Below, in pieces: positions 21,701 to 33,700 of a stretch of DNA of 64,000 nt; positions within the stretch are counted from its first letter, which is position 1, and the number at the start of each line of letters is the position of its first letter. A program made the position numbers and the translations under genes. Source of the stretch: Limnomonas spitsbergensis. Taxonomy: Eukaryota; Chlorophyta; Chlorophyceae; Chlamydomonadales. The notes beneath the pieces were generated by a model that worked only from the letters and a program-made list of their open reading frames with translations, was not told where the DNA came from and ran no database searches. The stretch is taken from contig JAYJMM010000034.1 of NCBI GenBank assembly GCA_037349105.1, positions 2,604,001 to 2,668,000 on the forward strand. Direction: 5' to 3'.

Positions 21701-24700
21701 ACCACCCCGACTCATTTACCAGCCCACCCATATGACAGCCCCCTCCTCCTCCTTCTCCCCACCTGGTTTCCAGCCTATACCTTCCCCCCATCAGGAGGTG
21801 GGAGGTAAGGGGGTAGGGTATGTCCCGACTACTGGTATGCTAGCTGATATATCCCCCCCCCCCTCGCCTCACAACATCCCCCCCCCCCCCTCGTCGCCTC
21901 ATAACACAAACACACACCTCCTTGCCTCATACCCCCCCCCCCCCCCCCCCCCCTCGCCCCTCCTTCTTCCCCCACCTGGTGCATCCCCTCCTTCCTGCCC
22001 TATCCCCCCCCCCCCCCCCGCCTCATAGCACCCCCCTCCTTCTTCCCCCACCTGGTGCTTCCCCTCCTTCCTGCCCTATCCCCACCTCCCCCCACCTCAT
22101 AGCACCCCCCCTCCTTCCCCCACTTGGTGCATCCCCTCCTTCCTGCCCTATCCCCACCTCCCCCCCCGCCTCATAGCACCCCCCCTCCTTCTTCCCCCAC
22201 CTGGTGCGTCCCCTCCTTCCTGCCCCATCCCCACCTACCCCCCGCCTCATAGCAACCCCCCTCCTTCTTCCCCCACCTGGTGCATCCCCTCCTTCCTGCC
22301 CCATCCCCACCTACCCCCCGCCTCATGGCAACCCCCCTCCTTCTTCCCCCACCTGGTGCATCCCCTCCTTCCTGCCCCATCCTCACCTCCCCCCGCCTCA
22401 TAGCAACCCCCCTTCTTCCCCCCACCTGGTGCATCCCCTCCTTACCCCCTCCCCCTCGCCCCCCCTCGCCCCTCCTTCTTCCCCCACCTGGTGCATCCCC
22501 TCCTTCCTGCCCTATCCCCCCCCCCCCCCCCCGCCTCATAGCACCCCCCTCCTTCTTCCCCCACCTGGTGCTTCCCCTCCTTCCTGCCCTATCCCCACCT
22601 CCCCCCACCTCATAGCACCCCCCCTCCTTCCCCCACTTGGTGCATCCCCTCCTTCCTGCCCTATCCCCACCTCCCCCCCCGCCTCATAGCACCCCCCCTC
22701 CTTCTTCCCCCACCTGGTGCGTCCCCTCCTTCCTGCCCCATCCCCACCTACCCCCCGCCTCATAGCAACCCCCCTCCTTCTTCCCCCACCTGGTGCATCC
22801 CCTCCTTCCTGCCCCATCCCCACCTACCCCCCGCCTCATGGCAACCCCCCTCCTTCTTCCCCCACCTGGTGCATCCCCTCCTTCCTGCCCCATCCTCACC
22901 TCCCCCCGCCTCATAGCAACCCCCCTTCTTCCCCCCACCTGGTGCATCCCCTCCTTACCCCCTCCCCCTCGCCGCCTGAAGACATACCCCCCTGCCCCTT
23001 TCCAAAATTGTATGTGCATTGCGTCAACTACTATTGTTCCCAACCTATCAAGCCCCCCCCCCCCCATAGTACTATCCCCTCCCTCCCCCACCTGTTCCTA
23101 TCCCCCCCCCCCCTCCCCCCCCCCCCCCATAGTACTATCCTCTCCCTCCCCCACCTGTTCCTCCCCCCCCCTCCCCAATCGTTCCTCCCCCCCCCCTCCC
23201 CCACCTGTTACTATCCCCTCCCTCCCCCACCTGTCACTATCCCCTCCCTCCCCAATCTATTCCTACCCCCCCCCCTCCCCCACCTGTTACTAACCCCTCC
23301 CCCACCTGGTAAGTCCCCTGCACAAGGATGTGCTTCCACATGCGGCGCGTGATGAGCGCCTCATCGCGCCCGTGCGGCTTCTCGAGCAGCAGCTCAGGAG
23401 ATGGCTCCTCCGTGGCCAGGGCCAGGGCGCCCATGCTACAGCACATCAGGGCACAAGGTCTTCAGTCACCCCCCCTCATCCAGCACCAGCTCCGAGGAGG
23501 ACTCCGTTGTCAACGTAGCCTGGGTTTAGGGTTGAGGTTTTCCTGTTTTAAACCCTAAACCCTCCGAGGGAACTCCGTTGTTTTTAACCCTTAACCCTAA
23601 ACCCTCCGAGGAGATCTCAGTTGTCAACGTGGCCTGGCCACTCATGCTGGAGCACAACAGCACAGCAGCACACTTGTTTGTTTAAGGCTAGGTCAAAATC
23701 AGCCAGGCAGTGGCCACCTAGCAGCCACCCAATGGCCGGGTCCAGTGCTCTCATGCTGCAATACAGCGACACAGCATCACCATTGTTTGCTTCAAGGCGC
23801 TTCTGCTACGATTCAGCTACATCCCGGTCTACAAGGCTACGTGCAGTTAGCCCTGTTGCTTCGGCCAGTGGCCGTTGGCCGGCCCAGGTTTGGTCCAAAT
23901 CAGCACAGTGGTGGCCGCTCGGCAGCCCCTCCCAAGTGGCCTGTTGCGCCCATACTGCCGCACAGCAGCACCGCACTACCAGGCCAACAAGGGCAGATAC
24001 ATACGAGCCAGGCCTCCTAGCCAATCCAGCGACGCATCACATAATGCATGTACGGTAGTCGACAGGTCAAGGAGCAAGAGTCGGGGGCAGGGGCGAGATG
24101 TATGCATCCCTCCCTTTTCTCCTCTCCCCTTCTAACTCTTCCCTATTTTCCCTGCCCTTCCATCTCCACTCCGCCCTCCCCTCTTCTCCCTGCCCTTTCA
24201 TCCCCTCTTTCCCCCCTCCCTTTCTCCCCTTCCGTTGCCTGTCCAAGTAATGTCCAGTTGTCCACCTGTTGACGTGTGCCCCCCCCCTCTCCCCTCCCCT
24301 CACCTGTCCATGATCATGTTCACCCAGAGGAGCTGCAACACATTGAGGGGCTCATGCCCGCCGACAATCGCGCCCACAAAAGCCGTCACGAGGGCCACGA
24401 AGTTAACGGTCAACTGCGCATGGGAGAAAGGGTGAGCACATGAGAAATGGGAGTGTCAGACGCTTCCATGAAAGCCGTCACGCAGGCGTCGAAGGTAACG
24501 ACGAACTCCGCGGCATTTGGGGAGAGGGTGGGCGCATCAAAAGTGGGCGTGACAGACGCACCCACAAAAGCCGTCACGCGGGCGAAGAAGGTAACGACGA
24601 ACGAACTCAGCTACATTTGGGGAGAGGGTGGGTGCATCGAAAGTGGGCTCAACAGATGGCCCACGCACGAAAGCCGTCACGCGGGCGACGAAGGTAACGA

Positions 24701-27700
24701 CGAACTCAGCTACATTTCGGGACATTTCGGGAGAGGGTGAGCACATCAGAAGTGGGCGTGTCCGATGTGCCCACACAAGCCGTCACGCGGGCGAAGAAGG
24801 TAACGACGAACTCAGCTACATTTCGGGACATTTCGGGAGAGGGTGAGCACATCAGAAGTGGGCGTGTCCGATGTGCCCACACAAGCCGTCACGCGGGCGA
24901 AGAAGGTAACGACGAACTTGGCAACATTTGGGAAGAGGGTGGGCGCATCAAAAGTGGGCGTGTCAGACGCGCCCACAAAACCCGTCACGCGCGCAGGCGA
25001 CGTAGGTAACGACGAACTCAGCTACATTTGGGGATAGTAGCCAGGGTGGGCGCATCAAATGTGGGCGTGCCCGACGCGCCCACTCAAGCCGTCACGCGGG
25101 CGACGTAGGCAACGACGAACTCGGCTACATTTGATTGGGGAGAGGGTGGGTGCATCAGAAGCGGGCGTGTCAGATGCTCCCACAAAAGCCGCCGCGAGGG
25201 CGAGCAAGTTCACGACGAAGTCACCTGCATTTCGGGCGGAGGGGTGTCAGGGTGGAAGCAGGGTGAGTGGGCCTTGCACGGATCGATGACTGGATATATG
25301 CCTGATGGTGAGTGGGCATCATAGATGTGGGCCTGTGACTTTTGCGTTGTTTTTAGCATCAGGGTCTCGATAGGCCATATTCCCATGCCATGGGTCCAGG
25401 TCAGTGAAAGGGTGGGCGGGTCAGGGAATTTAAAGATTGGCAGGGCTGCATGCTGGCAGGAAGGGAGAACAGCCGTCTGGATCCACATCGGCAGGGACCG
25501 AACCCTACTTGGAAGCAGGCAGCTCCCAAACTTCTTTCGTCCACCAGTCCACCTTTGGCAGGCCACCCCACAGCCGCCGAAGGCTCGATTGGGACCAAAC
25601 CTGGACCGGCCTTGGACTCGTGGCCAAAACAGCATGTCTGACCATAAATGGAACTGCCGGCCAGAGGCCGGAGTGTAGCTGACATGTAGCTGAGACAAGA
25701 AAAACAAATACTGGTCACCCGCAGCCAGCCGGTCTCCCTGCAGCAGCACATGCCGCTGGTGGTTATTATTCTGTGAAATGAAATGAAATTGAAAAACAAA
25801 CCTCCCCACCATTCCGCACACACACCACCGTTGGCGGCTCCTTGTGTACAGAAAGAAAACTACGTCCCCCTAGGGGCGGCGGGTTAAGGAAAGAGCGCAG
25901 CTCAAGGCCTAAGCCCCCGTGTACATTCTTCGCTGCCCCCCCAGTAGCACGTGTCCCTCTCTGGCTTCTCCCCACTGTCATGCGGCCACATTCAGTCCAG
26001 GTAAGGGCCGGGGGTCAGCCAAGCAGCCTTTTTTGCCGGACACCTTTTATGCTTTTGGCCGGCCGAGCGATCTTCAAGTGGCCGGCAATCGGACACATGG
26101 AACTGGGGGAGCTTGCGTCTGTAGCAGAATACTGATCGGCCCCCGTCCCCCAAACAGCGACACACAGCCCCACACTTGGTGCCGCAGCCTTTTCTGCCTA
26201 GTTGCAAAAAGCCTCACACTTACAATTGCAGCCCCCTCTGCACCCTAACCCATTGCATGTCACTAAGGCCCCACACACCCCGCCCCACACCTGGAATTGC
26301 AGGAACTTGCGAATGTTGGTGAATACGGAGCGGCCCCACAGCACCGACTTGACAATGGAAGAGAAGTTGTCGTCCAGGATGATGATGTCGGCGGCGTCCT
26401 TGGCCACTTCAGTGCCTGCGGTTGAAGTGTTAGAGGGATTCGCGGTTCAAGTGTGAGAGAGGGGCGCAGTTGAGGCGTACCATGGATGTATCTTTCAAGT
26501 GTGTTTGCATCTCATCTTTTCTAGGGGTGGGCGGCCGGCCTCATACTTGGTCAAGTCCACGCAAAAGAAAAGTGTGAGAGGGTGGCAGAAGCTGTGACCC
26601 AGGATGATGATCCATGGCCGCCTCAGTGCATCTGCTGATTAAGTGTGATGAGAGGAAGGTGCAGTTGAAGTGTGGGAGGGTTGGAGAAGTTGTCATCCAA
26701 TATGATGAAGATGTCAGTGGCTTCCTTGGTGCCTGCGGTTGAAGTGTGAGAGGGGGGCAATGTTAAAGTGTGGGAGGTGTGTGTGAGAGGGTAGCAGATG
26801 TTGTCATATAGGATGATGATGCCAGTAGCATCCATGGCCACCTGAAAGCCTGCAGCTGAGGCGTGGGGAGAGACCGGCTGAAGTGTGGAAGAGGCAGACG
26901 TAAAAGTGTGGGAGAGGGGTGCCATTTTGTTGACAAGGGCGATTTCAGCAACGCCCTATTCCGGGAGCTGCGGCTTAAGTGTGGGAGGGGGTACCAAGCG
27001 TGCCAAGCCGACCGCGGGGTGAGTTGCTAGGATTGAGGTTTTGGGGTCCATGTAAAGACTGACTCGGCAGCAGGCAGCCGCCTTCGTGTAGTCCATCAAT
27101 CTGTAAGGGTTAAGGTCTTAGGGTCACAAACCTACACCCTAAACCCTGAAGCCATCCACCTATCACTCAGCCCCATGGCCAGCCCAACCCAGCCTCGATC
27201 CAATCATACCTCAGTTCGCAGCCTACCAATCCAGCCCACCACCAAGCAAGCCCAAAGCCACCTCAAATTAGCACCAACCCAATCAGGATCAAGCCCCCCC
27301 CCCCTCCCCGCCAATCATACCCATCACCTACACGTCAAAATCCCGCCCTACCAATCAGGTTCAAGCCCACCACGAACCAATCAGGTTCAAGCCCACCACT
27401 AACCAATCAGGTTCAAGCCCACCACGAACCAATCAGGTTCAAAGCCCACCACTAACCAATCAGGTTCAAGCACACCACTAACCAATTAGGTTCAAGCCCA
27501 CCACTAACCAATTAGGTTCAAGCCCACCACTAACCAATTATGTTCAAGCCCACCACTAACCAATTAGGTTAAAGCCCACCACTAACCAACTAGGTTCAAG
27601 CCCACCACTAACCAATCAGGTTCAAGCCCACCACTGACCAATTAAGTCAAAACCCACCACATATCAATTAGGTTCAAGCCCACCACTAGCCAATTAGGTT

Positions 27701-30700
27701 CAAGCCCACCACTAACCAATTAGGTTGAAGCCCACCACTTACCAATTAGGTTCAAGCCCACCACTAACCAATCAGGTTCAAGCCCACCACTAACCAATTA
27801 GGTTCAAGCCCACCACTAACCATTCAGCCAGAGCCCACCACTATCCAACCAGTTAAGCCCACCACTTACCAATCAGCCAGAGCCAGACCGTGAAAGCCAG
27901 CACATCCTCTATAGCTCAATCAGGTCTTGACCCCCCCCACACACTTACCAATCATGCCCATGGCCAGGCCAACGTCGGACTCTTTCAGTGCCGGCGCGTC
28001 ATTAGTCCCGTCCCCCGTGACGGACACCACCTCCCCCAGCCCCTTCAACAGCCTCACTAGGGACAGCTTGTCCTCAGGGGAGGAGCGGGCCAGCACCTGC
28101 ATCAAGGGTTTAGGGTTTAAGGGTGTAAGGTTTAAGGGTTAAAGGGTTAAGGGTTAAAGAGGGGGGAGGGGGGAGGAGCGGGCTAACACCTGCCCGGCTT
28201 TAGGCCTAAAAAGTTTGGGGTTTATGGTTAGGTTGAAGGGTCGGGGAGGAGAGCAAGCTAGGAACTGCAGCCAGGGCTTGAGGTTCAGGGTCCAGTGGGG
28301 AAGGAGCGGGCCATCACCTGTCGGGTATCAGAGTTTGGGGTCTTGGGTCTAGGGTTACCAAGTCAGGGAGGCGAGCAAGCCAGAGGACCTGCTGACAGCA
28401 GCAGCAAGTGCAGGGAGAAAGGGCCAGGTGTGGACCATGATCCACACACATATAGGATACTCCACCCCTGCCGCTCCCTCAATCATCATGAGTTCATCGC
28501 AGACCTATGTCCGGCCCATACTTCAAAAGTATGGCAAGAAAGGTAGAGATCCTGCTTTTTATATTCATTATACATTTATACCTGAAAATATATATTGAAT
28601 AATTATATAAATACGGTCCCCCCCCTCCCCCACTACCACCAGGGGCAGATGTGGGCAGCTCCCACTCCACACTCTCAGAGGGAACGTCACCCTGAATTGT
28701 CCTGCAAGATCATGACGCATTTTCCAACGCGGACAAGGCAGCCCCGCGCTGAAAACCCCTCTCAGAGAGTAGGTGTGGGCAACTCCTACGCTGTACTCTG
28801 TGAAGGGAGGGCCACAATGCCACATGCGCATCCGGGCTGTTTTTTTGTGTTAGCGTCTCAGGTTTTCTAGGTTTGGGCGGCCGGCCTCCCACTTTGTTAA
28901 GTCCAAGCCAAGGAAGGGAGGTCATGAGGCAATGTCCAATGTAGAATTTGGAAGTCCCATGTTCAGCCCACACCCGGGCAGAAAGTTGTTTCCCCCCGCA
29001 GCTTTCAGTCCACTTTCAGCGGGCCGCCCTTCGGCCACCAAAGGCCTGATTGGGGCCAAACCTTGACCGGCCTACGGGCACAAGCCCGAGCAGCATGGCT
29101 GGCCACGCATGGGGCCTGAAGCCGAAGGCCAGGTGGTAGCTAAAATGTAGCTGAAAGGCTGCGGAGCTATGAGAAAAGGAGCACTGACCCGCAGGTTGGG
29201 CAGCAGGTGCACCAGCTCCTCCTTGTCCATGTTGCGGAAGGCCGGGCCCTCCAGAAGTGGTCCGCCTCGTACAGGATGCCACACTCACGGGCAATGTGAC
29301 GCGCGGAGTGCAGGTTGTCACCTGGGAGCCGTGCGGGAGCCGTGCGCGAGCAGGAAACAAGCAACAGGATTTCCCGTCAGTCACAGTAGACTCCTTGCAC
29401 CTCTACAAACTATTTCCCCCTCACCACGCAGCACTGCCATGGTCAAGGAAATGTCCGCGCTAATCCCATCACACACCGGCTTCAAAGCAAGCGGTGTATA
29501 CCGTATACTGCGCAACAATCTGCGCTCCCACCCAAATAATGTAAGTCCACTGGCTACGCAATTGACGGTACAGTTTTTCATCTTTGATATCAATGACGTC
29601 TTAAACTGCCAATAAATATTTTTAACCGGGACAAAAGCCTCGCATTGATGTGTTGTACCGGTTCACGGTGCCGAGCTAAATCTAATATGTTAGTAAAATC
29701 CGTTTCTATGGGCCAAACACTAGCCAAAGGAAAATCAAGAACACACAAAATAAAGGAGGACACAGGTGAGTGGCCCAGCAGCCCACCTTCCCAAGCGGGC
29801 CAGCCCCGGCAGCAGTCCCCTGGTGCAACGACCAAGTCACCATAAAATTTAGCAAGGTTCAGCTACAATTCAGCTACAATTCAGCTACATCACGGCCGAC
29901 GGCCAAGAGAAACTGGTGATGTAAGCCTTGCTGAGTGGGCAATCAGCAGAAGGGCTTGGGCAGGTCCGCCTCCATTGGCCCAACGGAGGCTACCAGGCAC
30001 CCCCCAAGGGAATGGTGGTCGGACGCACAAACTGAAATAGACACAAGACTGAAGTTTACCCCTTTGCCGCCACAAGCAGATTCCCGCAAAAAAACACGAG
30101 AAACATTCCCAGCTTGCCCTCCCCCCTCAGCATTCCCGATTCTGCTCATCGTGACGTGGGCCCCGGAGGTAAAACAAGCTTGGATTTGTACCCCAGACCA
30201 CCATTTGTACCCCAGACCACCGGTGGGCCATTCGGGGACAAAGGGGACAGCTGCGCGGCCACCGGTGGGCCAATCGAGACCAAGGGGACAGCTGCGCGGC
30301 CACCGCTGGGCCAATGGGGACCAAGGGGACAGCTGCGCGGCCACCGCTGGGCCAATCGGGACCAAGGGGACAGCTGCGCGGCCACCGCTGGGCCAATCGG
30401 GACCAAGGGGACAGCTGCGCGGCCACCGCTGGGCCAATCGGGACCAAGGGGACAGCTGCGCGGCCACCGCTGGGCCAATCGGGACCACACCTTGACAGGC
30501 ACACAACCCGAGCTACCCTGCACGGACTTGTGACCTCAAGTAACTTTGAGAGCAGGAGCAAGCTTCTTAAACACGGCACCGCGACATTGTAGTAACTTTG
30601 CGAGCAGGAGGGAGCTTCTGCGACACGCCACCGCGACGAATGAGTCACTGATCTCACACACTATGTACTTAGAGAAAGGGTCCTGCTATTCATCCTTTTA

Positions 30701-33700
30701 ATTTCTTCAGTTCTTTACGGTACGCACTTTTATTGGTGCTCCTGCACCCGAAGGCCATCCCTGAAAACAGTACAGGGAAACAAATGTAACATCCGTGGGT
30801 TTGTCCTCTCACCGGTGACCATCCGGACAATGATCCCTGCGCGCTTGCAAGTCGCAACCGCCGGCGGCACCTCTGGCCGAACCGGGTCCTTGATGCCTAG
30901 CAAGGCCAGAGCGACAAGGTCACAATCTGACTTGTCCACGTCATCAAAGAAGTCGGCAGGCCTGCGCGTGGGTGGAGGTTGGACATCCTTGAGTCGGGTT
31001 TACATCCTGGAAATGGGGTGCGTGGCGTTGTCTACCGTACATGCATACCGGTAGTGCCTTCCCGAGCCCCTTGGATTTTTGCTTGTTTTTTTATTTATTT
31101 TGCCCGCCGGGGTCTTTTCGTTGTCAATGACAGTCCGCTGGGGGAAATTTTCAATGTTCGACTGTCTGCGCACTGTCCGATTCTGACGGATTCCGCTCAG
31201 CATCGTTATTGCGCTCCCTCAATTAACACTTCATGTCTTCATCCGCCCCACAGACCTGATGCGCGTTAATTTTGCAGGACCCCCCTGCATGTGCGGTTTG
31301 TGGTTTGACACCCTTTCACAGTACCATCAGTCTTAATAGGTAATGCGCGTTTTTAAGAAGTCACGCCATCATGGATTATGTGGCATTTAAAACAAATGAG
31401 GCCCAACCGTGGATACCGGTAGCAAAAAGTCGTATTTCGTGCGGAAAAGTATTTCCTCCTGTCTTTCTCCTCTAATTCAGGATGCACGCTGGTATTCGCG
31501 TCTTAATTCCATGTTGCGGCTATATGATTTGGTACTTCAGTCATACCAGGCTTGTCCCTGGACTCAATAAAGGCCAATTTAGCAAACATCAACATCTTGC
31601 CCACACATATTAGGGCGAGATAAGCACAAGTACCAAAGCAAGTTGCTCCCTGCTACCGGTATCACTACCATACCCAAAGTTTGAATTCACCAAGTGGGAC
31701 AAGCTAGCTTGCAGCTGGAAAGCTCAACGATTCCTCCCAAATAAAGGAAAACAGCCACATATATGGCACAATGGGTATGGGTCAAAAGAAGACACCGCAG
31801 ACGATGCTTGTGATGATGACAGAGGCATTGATCTGGCGTACATGGACGAGTGGCATGTGCTTAAGATCGTGCATGATCCTGCATTCCATGCGACTCTGAT
31901 GCTGAGAAAGGCCTCAATATCTCCTTGGACGAAGAGCCTCCTCCCTCGCCTCCTGCATCATTCGATTTCTTTCCTCTGAACAAGCCCTCGATGCTCGGCT
32001 CGGATTTGGGCTCCATGCAGGACCCTGAAACGATTCGATTATTACAAGAGCCCTTGTTGTTCAAACGAACAGGAGCTAGCAAGGACAGACGAAATGCAGG
32101 TAAGGCACTATGCTATTGCACCCTCGACACTGAGGAGTGAGGACCCATCAAGGACACCCTCCACACTGAGGAGTAAGGACCCATCAAGGACACCCTCCAC
32201 ACTGAGAAGTGAGGACCCATCAAGGACACCCTCCACACTGAGGAGTGAGGACCCATCAAGGACACCCTCCACACTGAGCAGTGAGGACCCATCAAGGACA
32301 CCCTCCACACTGAGGAGTGAGGACCCATCAAGGACACCCTCCACACTGAGGAGTGAGGACCCATCAAGGACACTCTCCACACTGAGGAGTGAGGACCCAT
32401 CAAGGACACCCTCCACACTGAGAAGTGATGACCCATCAAGGACACCCTCCACACTGAGGAGTGAGGACCCATCAAGGACTGCCTCCACACTGAGGAGTAA
32501 GGACCCATCAAGGACACCCTCAACACTGAGGAGTGAGGACCCATCAAGGACACCCTCCACACTGAGGAGTGAGGACCCATCAAGGACACCCTCCACACTG
32601 AGGAGTGAAAACCCATCAAGGACACCCTCCACACTGAGAAGTGAGGACCTATCAAGGACACCCTCTACACTGAGGAGTGAGGACCCATCAAGGACACCCT
32701 CAACACTGAGGAGTGAGGACCCATCAAGGACACCCTCCACACTGAGGAGTGAGGACCCATCAAGGACACCCTCCACACTGAGGAGTGAGGACCCATCAAG
32801 GACACCCTCCACACTGAGGAGTGAGGACCCATCAAGGACACCCTCCACACTGAGCAGTGAGGACCCATCAAGGACACCCTCCACACTGAGGAGTGAGGAC
32901 CCATCAAGGACACCCTCCACACTGAGGAGTGAGGACCCATCAAGGACACTCTCCACACTGAGGAGTGAGGACCAATCAAGGACACCCTCCACACTGAGGA
33001 GTGAGGACCCATCAAGGACACGGCAAATGCTGTATTTGCTCATGCACGAGTTCTCCCTGTTAACTAGGCAAAAGATAATCGCCTGATGAGGTCGGCTGTG
33101 GCTTTTCCGACGATGGAACATAAATGCATATGATCTTTAAGGCTGGTGACCTACGCGTTTCCATCCGCCTTGCGCTTGGAGGAAACGGTTTTTGAGCTGA
33201 CTGCCGGTACCTCTGAACTGAGCTGATGAAGCTGTTTTTGAAGTTGGGCTGGTCGTGCTGTTGTGTTACTGAGTCAAGCTGACTGGTTTGTTTAGGAGCA
33301 AATCTGATGCAACTGTTTCTGACCCCCCAAAAAATTATAAGGTGTTTTCATCGAAACAAATTTTGGTCTGAAAACACTCCCCACCAATCGTGGATAATTA
33401 ATTTCTTTCCATGCACAAATTACGGACGATACCAATTGAGACTGATAGTATGGTACCGGTAGGGTACCGGGTAATTATTATTTATTAATTCCCCTCCTCT
33501 ATATTTTTCGTTTTAATTTATGTTTCTGCTCTCTTCCTCCCTCCGAAAAAACTCTGGCGTTTGCTATGCCCAGCAGACAAGCTTATCCAAATTTGCATAT
33601 GCTTGTATTCCCTGTATGGATCACATTTGGAGACATCTTATTTACGGTTGCCGGTTCACACTTTCATACATTTTCCCAGTGTAAACAATGCACGGTGATC

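Noticed and set aside
21922..23293. Proline-rich frames in C-rich DNA
   Set aside because: Low-complexity array derived from a splice donor; intronic.
30114..30657. Long overlapping frames on both strands
   Set aside because: Produced by a 41-bp tandem array that cycles through all frames.
32094..33086. 330-codon frame as a repeat protein gene
   Set aside because: Lies within an intron of the Ca2+-ATPase and is a 36-bp satellite; the opposite strand is equally open.
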